A DNA stretch of 64,000 bases from CBDAQR01 sp965199055 (GCA_965199055.1 CBDAQR010000003.1:558001-622000), one strand, 5' to 3'. Numbered from the stretch's first letter, positions 16,348 to 25,534 are shown. Made by a program: numbers and translations. The notes: a model not told the origin generated them from the sequence alone.

Positions 16348-18378
16348 TCAGTGTTGAACGTCTTTCCAGTACTCGCGATTCAGCAACCAGGCAAACACGA
16401 AGAACAGGAGAATAAACATCAACACGTAATAACCAATACGCTCACGCTTGAGCGCCGCAGGCTCGCCGATATAAGCCAGAAAGTTAACGAGGTCGAACAT
16501 CGCCTGGTCAAACTCCTCCGGAGACAGCTTGCCTTCTTCTGCAATTTCAAAACGGCCGCAGGGGTCCTCAAGGATATCCTCACCGGTCAGCGGATCACGC
16601 TTAACACCGCCATTGGCGGCCGCCACAGGGCCCATGCTGCAGGTTTGCAAGCCTTGCAGTTCGAGCATCACGTGGGGCATGCCCACGTCTTTAAAAACTT
16701 TGTTATTCACACCCCAGGGACGCGAAGGGTCCGCGTAAAACGTACGCAGGTAGGTATAGAGCCAGTCGGTTCCGCGCGCACGGGCCACCAGGGTCAGATC
16801 AGGCGGCGTGGCGCCCCACCAGCGCTTTGCCATTGCATCGTCGGTGGAGTTTTCCATCAGCGAGCCGATCTTCTGGCTCGGATCAAACATCAGATTGGCT
16901 TCCATCAGATCGTGCGGGATATCCAGGTCATCGGCCACACGCTCGTAGCGCGAGTACTGAAGCGAATGACAACCCATGCAGTAGTTCATGTACAAGCCAG
17001 CACCCGACTGCAGTGAGGCTTTGTCGCGCAGATCGGGCTCCATGCGGTCCAGCGGTACCGCAGGGCCACCGGCGCCCACTGCCTTCAGCGGCAAAATGGT
17101 CAGACCGAGTATCAGCACGATGCCGCCGAGCACACCCCACTTCGACATACCACCGTCCATCGTCACCCGCTCAGGCACAGGTTTGGTCTTCTCCATTGAG
17201 GTCCAAATGGGCATCAGCAGGAAGAAGGCGAAGTAAATCACTGAGCAAATCTGCGCCAGCAGCGTACGCGCTGGCGTCGGTGCCTTGATACCCAGGTAAC
17301 CGAGGATCAGGAAGGATGCGGTGAACAGTACCAGCATCACCTTGGTGATATTGCCCTTATAGCGCCAGGATTTCACCGGGCTGCGATCCAGCCAGGGCAA
17401 CATGAAGGGTATTGCCACAGAGGCGGCAAAGGCCACAAAGCCCCAGAACTTATCAGGTACCGCACGCAGTACCGAGTAATACGGCGTGAAGTACCACACC
17501 GGCGCGATGTGCTCCGGCGTCTTCAGGGAGTTAGCCTCCTCGAAGTTGGGGTACTCCAGGAACAGACCGCCCATTTCAGGGAAGAAGAACATCACCGTGC
17601 AGAAGATAAACAGGAAGACGGCGATCGCCTGCAGGTCGTGCACCGTGTAGTAGGGGTGGAAAGCAACGCCATCGACAGGGATGCCCTGTTCGTTTTTGTG
17701 CTTCTTGATATCCACGCCATCGGGGTTATTGGAACCCACTTCGTGCAGTGCCAGCAGGTGCAGTACCACCAGCGCCAGCAAAATAATGGGTAGCGCCACC
17801 ACGTGCAGCGCGAAGAAACGGTTCAGGGTAATGCCAGAAATCAGGTAATCACCACGCACCCAGGTCACCAGGTCTTCACCCACGACCGGGATCGCACCGA
17901 CCAGCGAAATAATCACCTGCGCACCCCAGTAGGACATCTGACCCCAGGGCAGCACATAGCCGAAGAACGCCTCTGCCATCAGCACCACGAAGATCAGCAT
18001 GCCGAAGATCCAGATCAGCTCACGCGGCTTCTGATAAGACCCGTACAGCAACGCCCGATACATATGCAGGTATACAACTACGAAGAAGGCCGAGGCGCCG
18101 GTAGAATGCATGTACCGCAGCATCCAGCCGTACTCGACGTCGCGCATGATGTACTCGACCGAGGCAAACGCGTCCTCCGCGCTGGGCACATAGCTCATGG
18201 TGAGCCAGATACCGGTCAACAGTTGATTGACCAGAACCACCAGCGACAAAACGCCGAAGAAGTACCAGAAGTTGAAGTTTTTGGGCGCGTAGTACTCACC
18301 CATATGCGTTTTCCAGGCACGCATGATGGGAAGACGCGCATCTACCCAGTCCCGCAGACCAACCAGAGCATTATTCAT
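16348..18378 (-). CDS. petB-petC: Fused cytochrome b / cytochrome c1 of the bc1 complex
   Basis: Membrane quinol:cytochrome c oxidoreductase subunits in one 676-aa open frame. Residues about 1-405 are cytochrome b, with haem-ligand helices (RYMHSTGASAFFVVVYLHMYR and the HVVALP/HLLALHEVGSNNPDG pair cover the four histidines) and the quinol-site motif PVWY. After a linker and a hydrophobic signal-like segment (about 418-437), cytochrome c1 begins, with the haem c site CMGCH at 467-471 and a C-terminal membrane anchor near 650. No stop or start separates the halves. Related gammaproteobacteria such as Pseudomonas encode petB and petC separately; Bradyrhizobium FbcH is a known fused, processed precedent. 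TAATG overlap with petA. Confidence 0.93.
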   Translation of the reverse strand: MNNALVGLRDWVDARLPIMRAWKTHMGEYYAPKNFNFWYFFGVLSLVVLVNQLLTGIWLTMSYVPSAEDAFASVEYIMRDVEYGWMLRYMHSTGASAFFVVVYLHMYRALLYGSYQKPRELIWIFGMLIFVVLMAEAFFGYVLPWGQMSYWGAQVIISLVGAIPVVGEDLVTWVRGDYLISGITLNRFFALHVVALPIILLALVVLHLLALHEVGSNNPDGVDIKKHKNEQGIPVDGVAFHPYYTVHDLQAIAVFLFIFCTVMFFFPEMGGLFLEYPNFEEANSLKTPEHIAPVWYFTPYYSVLRAVPDKFWGFVAFAASVAIPFMLPWLDRSPVKSWRYKGNITKVMLVLFTASFLILGYLGIKAPTPARTLLAQICSVIYFAFFLLMPIWTSMEKTKPVPERVTMDGGMSKWGVLGGIVLILGLTILPLKAVGAGGPAVPLDRMEPDLRDKASLQSGAGLYMNYCMGCHSLQYSRYERVADDLDIPHDLMEANLMFDPSQKIGSLMENSTDDAMAKRWWGATPPDLTLVARARGTDWLYTYLRTFYADPSRPWGVNNKVFKDVGMPHVMLELQGLQTCSMGPVAAANGGVKRDPLTGEDILEDPCGRFEIAEEGKLSPEEFDQAMFDLVNFLAYIGEPAALKRERIGYYVLMFILLFFVFAWLLNREYWKDVQH

Positions 18379-18974
18379 TACGCGGCCTCCTGGTCGACAC
18401 CAACGACGAGAATGCTATCCCCTTCGAAGGAATACGGCGGCACTTCCAGGTTCGCGGATGCAGGAACACCGGAATAGACACGGCCAGCCAGGTCAAAGGT
18501 CGACCCGTGACAGGGGCAGAAGAAACCGCCAAGCCAGTTGTCGCCACCCAGGTCGGCCGCTCCTACTTCAGGGCGAAACTTTGGCGCGCAACCCAAATGG
18601 GTGCAAAGTCCTACGAATACCATGATTTCGGGTCGAATCGCGCGGGTGGTGCTATCGACATACTCGGGTTGAACCGAGATTTCGGAGGACGGGTCCTTCA
18701 GGACCGCATCGAGGGTGGGCAGACCATCAATCTGCTCCTGCGTGCGATGCAATACGTACACCGGCTTACCGCGCCACTCCACGACAATCATCTGACCGGG
18801 CTCGATCTTACTGATGTCCGCCTTCACCGGTGCACCGGCCGCCTTGGCCTTGGCACTGGGGTTCCAGGAACCCACGAATGGCACCGCCACTCCTACCACA
18901 CCGGCGACGCCTACGGCGCTGGTGGCGGCAGTAAGGAACTGGCGCCGACCGGTATTCACCCCGTCATTGCTCAT
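18378..18974 (-). CDS. petA: Rieske iron-sulfur subunit of the bc1 complex
   Basis: 2Fe-2S protein that accepts electrons from quinol and passes them to cytochrome c1. 198 aa with an N-terminal Tat-type signal/anchor (GRRQFLTAATSAVGVAG) and the cluster-binding motifs CTHLGC and CPCHGS, each with its Cys and His ligands. First gene of petA-petBC-sspA-sspB. Confidence 0.96.
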   Translation of the reverse strand: MSNDGVNTGRRQFLTAATSAVGVAGVVGVAVPFVGSWNPSAKAKAAGAPVKADISKIEPGQMIVVEWRGKPVYVLHRTQEQIDGLPTLDAVLKDPSSEISVQPEYVDSTTRAIRPEIMVFVGLCTHLGCAPKFRPEVGAADLGGDNWLGGFFCPCHGSTFDLAGRVYSGVPASANLEVPPYSFEGDSILVVGVDQEAA

Positions 18975-19082
18975 GTTTTTCTCCCATTTCTGGTTTCGAT
19001 TCTGCGCTGTAACACTTCATTTGGCCCGTTCGAGACAGCAGGGCCCACGGTGGAATCGAGGGGACTTTTTGAAACGCTGCAA

Positions 19083-19111
19083 ATGGTAATGATTTTACCT
19101 TATTCTGACAA
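19083..19111 (-). promoter_or_regulatory. Possible petA promoter
   Basis: Minus strand TTGTCA (19106-19111), 17-nt spacer, TACCAT (19083-19088). The -35 is good and the -10 is only 4/6. It sits between the rpsI terminator and petA, where a promoter is required. Confidence 0.35.
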
Positions 19112-19170
19112 GGATAAGTGGCCGATAAGTGCCTGAAAGATGGGACAAATCAAGCCTATCCCCGCGCAAC

Positions 19171-19205
19171 AAAAAGCCCGGCATACACACAGCAGCCGGG
19201 CTTTC
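19171..19205 (-). terminator. Rho-independent terminator of rplM-rpsI
   Basis: Minus strand stem AAGCCCGGC / GCCGGGCTT with a 12-nt loop, followed by a T run (GCTTTTTG). It starts about 20 nt after the rpsI stop and separates the ribosomal operon from petA. Confidence 0.88.
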
Positions 19206-19226
19206 GAGTAAAGTAGCAGACTCCGC

Positions 19227-19619
19227 TTAACGCTTGGAGTACTGAGGACGCTTACGTGCCTTACGCAGGCCGACTTTCTTACGCTCAACCGCACGCGCAT
19301 CACGGGTGACGTAACCCGCACCGCGCAGCGTTCCGCGCAGAGACTCGTCGTATTCCAACAGGGCGCGAGTAATACCGTGGCGAATGGCACCGGCCTGGCC
19401 GAAGCTGCCGCCCCCGGTAACGGTGACATTGATGTCGAATTTGTCGTTCAGTTCGACCAGATCCAGCGGCTGACGCACAATCATGCGCGCTACTTCGCGA
19501 CCGAAATACTCATCGAGAGGACGGCTGTTGACAGTGATATTGCCTGCGCCGTTCTGCAAAAAGACACGGGCGGTAGACGTCTTGCGACGGCCGGTTCCGT
19601 AATACTGGGTAGCTGACAT
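19227..19619 (-). CDS. rpsI: Ribosomal protein uS9
   Basis: 30S subunit protein whose C-terminal tail contacts P-site tRNA. 130 aa, starting MSATQYYGTGRRKTSTARV and ending in the basic RKARKRPQYSKR tail with terminal Lys-Arg, both diagnostic. Eleven nt downstream of rplM. Confidence 0.98.
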   Translation of the reverse strand: MSATQYYGTGRRKTSTARVFLQNGAGNITVNSRPLDEYFGREVARMIVRQPLDLVELNDKFDINVTVTGGGSFGQAGAIRHGITRALLEYDESLRGTLRGAGYVTRDARAVERKKVGLRKARKRPQYSKR

Positions 19620-19630
19620 ATTGGCTTCCG

Positions 19631-20059
19631 TTAGATATTCAGGGGCTGGGGCTGCTGCGCCGTATGCGGGTGCTCAGTGCCAGCGTAAACTTTCAGTTTC
19701 TTGAACATGGCGCGTCCCAGTGGGTTGCGGGGCAACATGCCTTTAACCGCACTCTGGATAACACGCTCAGGCGCTTTGTCGATCAGTTTCTCGAAAGAAA
19801 TTGACTTCAGACCGCCGGGATAGCCAGTGTGGCTGTGGTAAATCTTGTCGGTAGTCTTGGCGCCAGTGACCTTAACCTTTTCGGCATTGATCACAACAAT
19901 GTAGTCGCCGGTATCGACGTGCGGAGTGTATTCCGCCTTGTGCTTGCCGCGCAGACGGTGAGCTATTTCAGTCGCCAGTCGACCCAGAGTCTTCTCCGAG
20001 GCATCGACCACGAACCAGTCACGCTGCACGTCTTCTGCTTTTGCGCTAAACGTTTTCAT
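19631..20059 (-). CDS. rplM: Ribosomal protein uL13
   Basis: Early-assembly 50S protein. 142 aa, starting MKTFSAKAEDVQRDWFVVDA, with the conserved HRLRGKHKAEYTPHVDTGDY and VKGMLPRNPLGRAMFKKLKVY blocks split across the domain. First gene of the rplM-rpsI operon. Confidence 0.98.
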   Translation of the reverse strand: MKTFSAKAEDVQRDWFVVDASEKTLGRLATEIAHRLRGKHKAEYTPHVDTGDYIVVINAEKVKVTGAKTTDKIYHSHTGYPGGLKSISFEKLIDKAPERVIQSAVKGMLPRNPLGRAMFKKLKVYAGTEHPHTAQQPQPLNI

Positions 20060-20101
20060 TTACAAATCGCCTCACAGAGGCCTCCAATTTCGAGAGCGCG
20101 A

Positions 20102-20130
20102 ATTCTACATAGCCACCTAGGCCATTTCAA
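20102..20130 (-). promoter_or_regulatory. rplM-rpsI sigma70 promoter
   Basis: Minus strand TTGAAA (20125-20130), exactly 17 nt, TAGAAT (20102-20107). Strong match; transcription would start about 20095, leaving a leader of about 35 nt before rplM. Confidence 0.75.
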
Positions 20131-20156
20131 GCGGTTTTTCTTATTATTTCACGGGC

Positions 20157-20807
20157 TTACAGATCGCCGCGAAGCCCCGTGCCACGGGCTCTGGGCGACA
20201 TTTGCAATACCTCGCCCTGCTCATCCAAAAAACGCAGTTCCGTTGCCACTGCTGTCGGCGCTTCGAGACACAAGGCCAGGTGCCATTTGGGCGCAGGCTC
20301 AAACATCCAGAAGCCGCGTGAAGCGTCGTCCTCCGGCGCCGCCGCCTGCACGTACGCTATGCAGTCATTGATCGGCGCGAAACCTACTTTCCCCATAGTA
20401 GTCGCCATCGCCCTACCACCTGCTTTGACAAACGCTTCCTTCAAGGTCCAGCAATCAAAAAAATAGTGGGGTCGATCCGCGGCCGCCAGCCGCTGGAAGC
20501 AATCCCATTCAGCCGCTGTGAAATAGCGTTGTGCGAGACGCTCCAGCGGACGACTCGTGTCGCACAGTTCGAGGTCGACACCCAGCGGACCCAATTCACT
20601 AACGGCGATGGCCCAGCGATCGCGGCTATGACTCAAACTGAAATGCAGCTCAGGCTGACCCGAAACAGGCTCCAGGAAAGGCTTGCCGGATGGCGCACGT
20701 TGAATTCGAAGCGCCTGAGGGTCACAGTTGAGCTGGCGCGACAAGACCGCCGTCAACAGCGCCTCTCCCTTCCGCTCATCGACCGATCCCAGCCAAACAG
20801 TGATCAT
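20157..20807 (-). CDS. Sfp-type 4'-phosphopantetheinyl transferase
   Basis: Converts apo carrier proteins to holo form by transferring phosphopantetheine from CoA. The 216-aa protein has the family motifs: SLSHS with the substrate histidine, GVDLELCD with the Mg-binding acidic residue, and WTLKEAFVKAGG with the catalytic Glu-Lys. It is last in a tight minus-strand run sulfotransferase - GT8-like - oxygenase - PPTase. The dedicated acyl carrier protein at 41443 is an attractive target, but that link is inference; general AcpS duties are also possible. Confidence 0.87.
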   Translation of the reverse strand: MITVWLGSVDERKGEALLTAVLSRQLNCDPQALRIQRAPSGKPFLEPVSGQPELHFSLSHSRDRWAIAVSELGPLGVDLELCDTSRPLERLAQRYFTAAEWDCFQRLAAADRPHYFFDCWTLKEAFVKAGGRAMATTMGKVGFAPINDCIAYVQAAAPEDDASRGFWMFEPAPKWHLALCLEAPTAVATELRFLDEQGEVLQMSPRARGTGLRGDL

Positions 20808-20827
20808 GGCGCGCCGCTCGCGATGAT

Positions 20828-21544
20828 TTAGAATCGCTGGATAGTCTTGCCGATGAGACGGTCGCGCACTTTCCAGAACAGATTGTCCGGATTGACCACA
20901 ACGATAAATATGCGGCGCAGCCGATCCTCGGGGCAGTTAATTGGCCGAACGGCATGCCAGGCGTGGTCGGTGCGCAACATCAAGTTGCTGTAATTCCCAA
21001 TCGACTTGGCCTCAATAACACCGTCGAACTCATCCAGCGATGGCGCGGAATCGTAGCTCAGGCGACCACCGTCATCCAGCACCAGGGTCGACCCGCCCCA
21101 GTTCGGATCCCAGTCGTCCTCGGAGTTGAAATAGAACAAATGCGAGCCATGCTCCCGTCGGGCATCGCAATGGGGAGACACGTCACAGCCCGTGGGCGTG
21201 TAGTGCCAGTGAAAGCGAAACTCCGCCTTCTTCGCACCGAGCAAGCGCTCGATCTCGCGGCGGTACGCATCGCTGCACAACTCGTCGATAAATTCTTTCC
21301 AGGGCCGTGGCACCTCGGTGTCCGGCGTATACTCCAGCGAATAGCGGTCGTGGGGTGTCTGCCCCGCACGACGCTCCTTGCCGAATATTTCGCCAAAGGA
21401 CTCCAGGGTCGGCATGTTGTGCAACAGGTCCTGAAACCCCTGTTCCGTCAGCACCCCCTCTGTGTTGTAGTGCGGATAGGGCTTGATGGCCATGAAATCG
21501 GCTAATTCAAGACTACGCAGTTTTTCAATATCGATATAGTTCAT
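20828..21544 (-). CDS. 2OG-Fe(II) oxygenase, prolyl-hydroxylase-like (oxygenase A)
   Basis: Predicted 2-oxoglutarate-dependent hydroxylase, 238 aa. The double-stranded beta-helix metal triad is visible as HCD in SPHCDARREHGSH and a distal His in DHAWHAVRPI, followed by the 2OG-binding arginine in RLRRIFIVVV. Its ATG overlaps the stop of the GT8-like gene upstream (ATGA), and that gene overlaps the sulfotransferase, so the three are translationally coupled. Substrate unknown; hydroxylation of a glycan or lipid made by the neighbours is inference. Confidence 0.8.
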   Translation of the reverse strand: MNYIDIEKLRSLELADFMAIKPYPHYNTEGVLTEQGFQDLLHNMPTLESFGEIFGKERRAGQTPHDRYSLEYTPDTEVPRPWKEFIDELCSDAYRREIERLLGAKKAEFRFHWHYTPTGCDVSPHCDARREHGSHLFYFNSEDDWDPNWGGSTLVLDDGGRLSYDSAPSLDEFDGVIEAKSIGNYSNLMLRTDHAWHAVRPINCPEDRLRRIFIVVVNPDNLFWKVRDRLIGKTIQRF

Positions 21545-22452
21545 GCCGCTATTCGCTCCAGTGGCGGCGTGCGATCCAGCACCTCAAAAGCGTCGTGACG
21601 AACATGGTTCTTGGCCATTTCATCACGCACGAGTTGTTCCGAAACGTGGCCGCAGTCAAGGCACTCTCGCAAAAGCCCGAAGAACAACTGCTCCTGCGCG
21701 TTATCAGGATGCTCGTGGTAGCGTCCCAGCAATCCATACTCACCAAATACACGGGCGCGAAGCCGGTTCAGCGATGCCAGCAGCGGTTTGTCCTTAAACT
21801 TGTCAGCGGGCGTGTAGTCCACAGGCAAGCCTGTTTTCCACGGCTGGGTGCGCCGCTTCGTATTGTGCAGCAGGCGCGTATTGCCATCGAGGTGGTCAAA
21901 GTCATTCCAGCAGTCTTCTATGTAGCCAATGTTGGCGGGATCTTCGTATGCCAACACCATCCACTCTTTGTAATCTTTCTTGTGCTGAAACAGATCGTCG
22001 AAGTCGCGCTCAACATCCCAGTGGCTGAGACGAGCGCAATCCAGCAGCATCACACTGGTTGCCACCTGGGATTGCTTTTCCGCCTTACCACTGCGATGTC
22101 GCCCCATGACAGCAAAGCCCTGCATGTCGCGGTCTAGCAGCTCATTGATATCGCCCACTGCAAAAACATCGGGGTCAGTAACGACCGCCCGGCCCTCGAA
22201 ACCCATGAGCTGGGGTGGCAAAAACCGCAGGGGCGTAAACGACTGCAAGTCGTCCATACGCCAGACACGGGTAGTACCCCCGCGAAGGAAGCTCTCGCCT
22301 TCTTTCGCCTGCAGAAACTCGTGATCGCGGGTGTGAATAAAGCGCACCTCAAAACGATCAGGATTCGCAGAATTACGCTTAAAGGAATACTCAGCAACCA
22401 ATGCCCCGAGCCATTGGCGCTCATTGGTATGTACGAAAACACAGCGACTCAT
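21541..22452 (-). CDS. GT8-like glycosyltransferase, paralogue A
   Basis: Probable retaining GT-A glycosyltransferase, 303 aa. The N-terminal strand CVFVHTNERQWLGAL, a DxD-type metal motif in VVTDPDVFAVGD, the substrate-side TSVMLLDCARLSHW, and LLHNTKRRTQPWKTGLP resemble GT8 landmarks. Two close paralogues lie at 28498 and 30675, and all three share DDLQSFTPLRF, WNDFD and the C-terminal HVRHDAFEVLDRTP-type end. ATGA overlap with the sulfotransferase upstream. Sugar and acceptor unknown. Confidence 0.72.
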   Translation of the reverse strand: MSRCVFVHTNERQWLGALVAEYSFKRNSANPDRFEVRFIHTRDHEFLQAKEGESFLRGGTTRVWRMDDLQSFTPLRFLPPQLMGFEGRAVVTDPDVFAVGDINELLDRDMQGFAVMGRHRSGKAEKQSQVATSVMLLDCARLSHWDVERDFDDLFQHKKDYKEWMVLAYEDPANIGYIEDCWNDFDHLDGNTRLLHNTKRRTQPWKTGLPVDYTPADKFKDKPLLASLNRLRARVFGEYGLLGRYHEHPDNAQEQLFFGLLRECLDCGHVSEQLVRDEMAKNHVRHDAFEVLDRTPPLERIAA

Positions 22453-23387
22453 GATTGCGTCTCTTGCGGTTGATCAGCCTCCGCACTGGTGTAGCCGAAG
22501 ACGGGCATGAGTTGGGAATCTACCATGGCATCCAGTTCGGCAACTTGATCGTCATCAAAGTAGTCACGGTAACCACCCACCTTGGCCTTGCGCACCTTAA
22601 AGGTGTTGGGATCATTGACATCCTTCGCCTGCACCCGACTGCCGCTGCGCCAGAAATAGTTCTCCTGCTCTTTCTTGCGCAGATTCTCCACAGAGGCGAA
22701 CTCGGCCATATCGCGCAGGTAATCCTGGTTGGCTTCCAGCCCCAGAAACTCGACTACCCGAGCCATCTCTGTCTCCGGCGTCGTCCGAAGGTCTTCGTAG
22801 CGAACCACCAGCAAGTTGTCGATCTTGTCGAGCTCGCGCCCCCAGGCATTCATAAACTCAATAATATGGCTCAGACCTTTGCCTTCATGCTTAACGAAGT
22901 CGTACACACTGATGTCGGCATCGTGGGGCGGGTAGTTATTCATCGACTTCTTGTCTGCCCGCATTCGGTACTTCCACTGGAAAAACTGTGACACGGCCAC
23001 ATCCTGCGGTTTCCGTACCAGTAAGACCGTTTTTTTGTGGTAGAAATCTTTCTTACTGTCGAGATTACCGGTGAATTGTCTGAGATAGTTGTCGTGGGTA
23101 AAGAATATTTTCGGTATGTCACCGTTAAGCCGAGTGTAGTTGTCAAAACCCATCAAGATGTTATCGGGCAGCTTGTAAACGAGCTGGTAGTAGCGCGAGA
23201 TCATTACCCGCACCCAGGTACGGCCGCTCTTACCATAGGAAGCGAAAATGTACTCACAGTTGTTGTACTTCCAAAACTCCTCACGGCCGCGGCGCCAGCG
23301 CTCCAGTACATGAGCCTTCTCGTCAGGCAGAAATTTGGAAATCGCGCGAACCAGCCACTTAATCAGTCGCTTGATAACAGCGTGCAT
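22449..23387 (-). CDS. PAPS-dependent sulfotransferase A
   Basis: Transfers sulfate from PAPS to a hydroxyl or amine. 312 aa with the 5'-phosphosulfate loop SYGKSGRTWVRVMI, the 3'-phosphate motif around RKPQDVAVSQF, LVVRYEDLR, and the C-terminal RKAKVGGYRDYF that matches the RKGxxGxW region of cytosolic sulfotransferases. First gene of the coupled sulfotransferase-GT8-oxygenase-PPTase run. Divergent from the O-antigen-ligase-like gene. Closely similar to the products at 31569 and 32504. Confidence 0.88.
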   Translation of the reverse strand: MHAVIKRLIKWLVRAISKFLPDEKAHVLERWRRGREEFWKYNNCEYIFASYGKSGRTWVRVMISRYYQLVYKLPDNILMGFDNYTRLNGDIPKIFFTHDNYLRQFTGNLDSKKDFYHKKTVLLVRKPQDVAVSQFFQWKYRMRADKKSMNNYPPHDADISVYDFVKHEGKGLSHIIEFMNAWGRELDKIDNLLVVRYEDLRTTPETEMARVVEFLGLEANQDYLRDMAEFASVENLRKKEQENYFWRSGSRVQAKDVNDPNTFKVRKAKVGGYRDYFDDDQVAELDAMVDSQLMPVFGYTSAEADQPQETQS

Positions 23388-23459
23388 GCAGTATCCCCAG
23401 AGTTGGGCAGATCAAAAAACGCGCAGGGTATAGGATGATCGGGTCATTCTCAAGATTGT

Positions 23460-24707
23460 GTGGTATTTTTGCCGCCTTTCAGGCGCACCAATCACGGAGA
23501 CCGTTCCATCAACCTCGCATTGAAAATCAAGGACTTGCATCACTTCCTGCTCGACAGGGGAATGCTCTACCTGTACGCCTTATTCATCGCGGGTTACTTC
23601 CTCCTGCCTATGGCATCAGGGCATCGGCGACTGTTCTACATCCTGGTGCTTCCAGCCATATTGCTACTGGCACGAGAGCTGCGTGAATTCTACCGTGACA
23701 ATCGTCTTGCCGGCCTGATTCTCATCTACGCGGCCTACATGATGACCACATTGCTCTGGAGCGCCGATTTCGCAGCCGAAGAAGCGCTCTGGACCCTACG
23801 CAATACCACCGCTCTTTTGTGTTTCGTGTTCGTTAGCGGATATCTGTGGATTCGCCACGACCGGCAAATCGATATCCTGGCCTTCCGCAGTCTAGGCCTG
23901 GCCTCCGCGCTGGCGCTACTGTCGATCATCGTCTGGTACAGCAGTAACCCTTTCCCCACCTCGCGCCTGGAACCTCTGGGCGTCATGCACCACCAGAACA
24001 AGGCCGCCTGCGCCTACGGCTTGTTTTTCGCCTTAGCCGTGTATCACCTCATCTCGGGCAAACAAACGGCTTATCGCAACGCCCTGCTGGCCGCAGCTGT
24101 CGTTCTACTGTGCCTTATCGTTTTCACCCAGTCGCGTACTGCACTGGCTGGCATCAGCGTAGTCCTGATTGTGCTACTGGGGCGACGCGCACTGGGCGTT
24201 ATCCTGGTGGGCCTGGTGGCCAGCTTTGTTCTGGTGGCGGGCAATCCCGAAGACTGGTGGTCACGGGTACAGACGCTGTCGTTTCGACCCGGGATCTGGC
24301 AGCAACTACTGGCCGATATGCCCGGGCATTGGCTATTTGGACGGGGCTACTTGCTGGATCCCCATGTCGGTGCCTACGGCCATGTCTTTAATCACGCCCA
24401 CAATAGCTATCTCGCCACGCTGCGCGATGGCGGCATCATCGGACTCGGACTATTGCTGCTCATTCTTGCAGTAGCGCTATACCAGGCCTGGCATTTGCTC
24501 AACCAACGCGGGGAACGTCTTTACCTGGCGCTACTCTTATACGGTATGACCTGCGTGACCATGGACTTCGATCGACTATTCGTACACCCCAAAGAATTGT
24601 GGCTGTTCTTTTGGCTGCCTATCGCGCTAACCATGGCGGCCTACGCCTATCGACGCGACCAGGCACAGCCCCGGTACGCCATTACCTCAACTGGAGCGCC
24701 CGCATGA
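23460..24707 (+). CDS. O-antigen ligase / WaaL-Wzy family membrane protein
   Basis: Polytopic membrane protein of the family that ligates or polymerises undecaprenyl-linked glycans in the periplasm. Up to 415 aa with about ten hydrophobic segments; the FTQSRTALAGI motif and the large periplasmic loop ending HNSYLATLRDGGIIGL (the catalytic-His HxxxL-type region) match the family. The start is uncertain: GTG 23460 is the longest frame; ATG 23562 (MLYLYALF) begins at the first membrane segment. ATGA coupling to the next gene. Whether the acceptor is lipid A core or another lipid is unknown. Confidence 0.85.
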   Translation: MVFLPPFRRTNHGDRSINLALKIKDLHHFLLDRGMLYLYALFIAGYFLLPMASGHRRLFYILVLPAILLLARELREFYRDNRLAGLILIYAAYMMTTLLWSADFAAEEALWTLRNTTALLCFVFVSGYLWIRHDRQIDILAFRSLGLASALALLSIIVWYSSNPFPTSRLEPLGVMHHQNKAACAYGLFFALAVYHLISGKQTAYRNALLAAAVVLLCLIVFTQSRTALAGISVVLIVLLGRRALGVILVGLVASFVLVAGNPEDWWSRVQTLSFRPGIWQQLLADMPGHWLFGRGYLLDPHVGAYGHVFNHAHNSYLATLRDGGIIGLGLLLLILAVALYQAWHLLNQRGERLYLALLLYGMTCVTMDFDRLFVHPKELWLFFWLPIALTMAAYAYRRDQAQPRYAITSTGAPA

Positions 24708-25534
24708 AACAGCATGCGCGCTCACTCCTTTGCGGGCTGCTCGCACTGACCGCCGTGTCTTCGCAGAGCAGCGAGTTGCCCCCCTGGTCGATGCTGGAAT
24801 ATCAGCAAACCGCCTTCTGGGTAACCGCCCGCTCGACGGTGCAGCTGCGCGCTGCACCTGATTCAAAGACCTGGCAGTTGCTGACCGAGAGTGCGGTGGC
24901 GAGCAATAGCGAGCGGGTCGATATCCGATTCGAAAGCCGCAGCGGGCGGGTTTTGGAAAGAGAGCGATTAAGCAAGGGCAAAAATCAGCGCCTGAAGCGT
25001 TTTACGTATGGCGATGTTGATGTCACGCGGGAGCGCAGCAGCCCAGCGGACGACAAGATTGATCCGGCCAGTTGGCCGATCACGAGCCAGCGCGTCGTGC
25101 CATTTCCGGCTGCGTCTACCGAGCTAGCTGTCACAAATAGCTATCCTTTGCTGTTGCTGGCCGAACGTGCGCTAACCGAAACTGGCCAACCGGATGTACT
25201 CGTACACACTGATTTCAATTTCTATCGGGTCGCATTTCGCGCGGCTGCGCCCACCACGATTGTACTTAGTGAAACACTGCGTTGGGACGGCGAGGAGATC
25301 GCAGGGGAGCGACGGGTACTCCCGGTCGAAGTTCATGTCGAGGCGCTTTCCGCCAACCCCGACAAATACGATTTCTCAGTGTTGGGCCTCGGCGGAGACA
25401 TCCGCATCTACTACGATGAGCAAACCCGCCTACCCCTGCAAATACGGGGCAGAGCACCGCGGGTCGGTAAAACACAAATCTCCTTAATCAGCGCACAAGC
25501 AATGCCGAGCGAACCGGGGGTCGCCGGTGACTGA
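24704..25534 (+). CDS. DUF3108-like periplasmic protein, function unknown
   Basis: 276-aa protein with an N-terminal signal peptide (MKQHARSLLCGLLALTAVSS) and no membrane segment afterwards. The rest is beta-rich, with a C-terminal KYDFSVLGLGGDIRIYYDEQTRLPLQIRGR segment resembling the end of DUF3108 proteins. Coupled to the ligase-like gene before it (ATGA) and overlapping the lipid kinase after it by 8 nt, so it probably serves the same envelope-lipid pathway. No activity can be assigned. Confidence 0.65.
   Translation: MKQHARSLLCGLLALTAVSSQSSELPPWSMLEYQQTAFWVTARSTVQLRAAPDSKTWQLLTESAVASNSERVDIRFESRSGRVLERERLSKGKNQRLKRFTYGDVDVTRERSSPADDKIDPASWPITSQRVVPFPAASTELAVTNSYPLLLLAERALTETGQPDVLVHTDFNFYRVAFRAAAPTTIVLSETLRWDGEEIAGERRVLPVEVHVEALSANPDKYDFSVLGLGGDIRIYYDEQTRLPLQIRGRAPRVGKTQISLISAQAMPSEPGVAGD

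Noticed and set aside
17480..17500. PVWY in place of PEWY at the cytochrome b quinol site
   Set aside because: As I recall, this variant is known in beta- and gammaproteobacterial cytochrome b, so not treated as novel.
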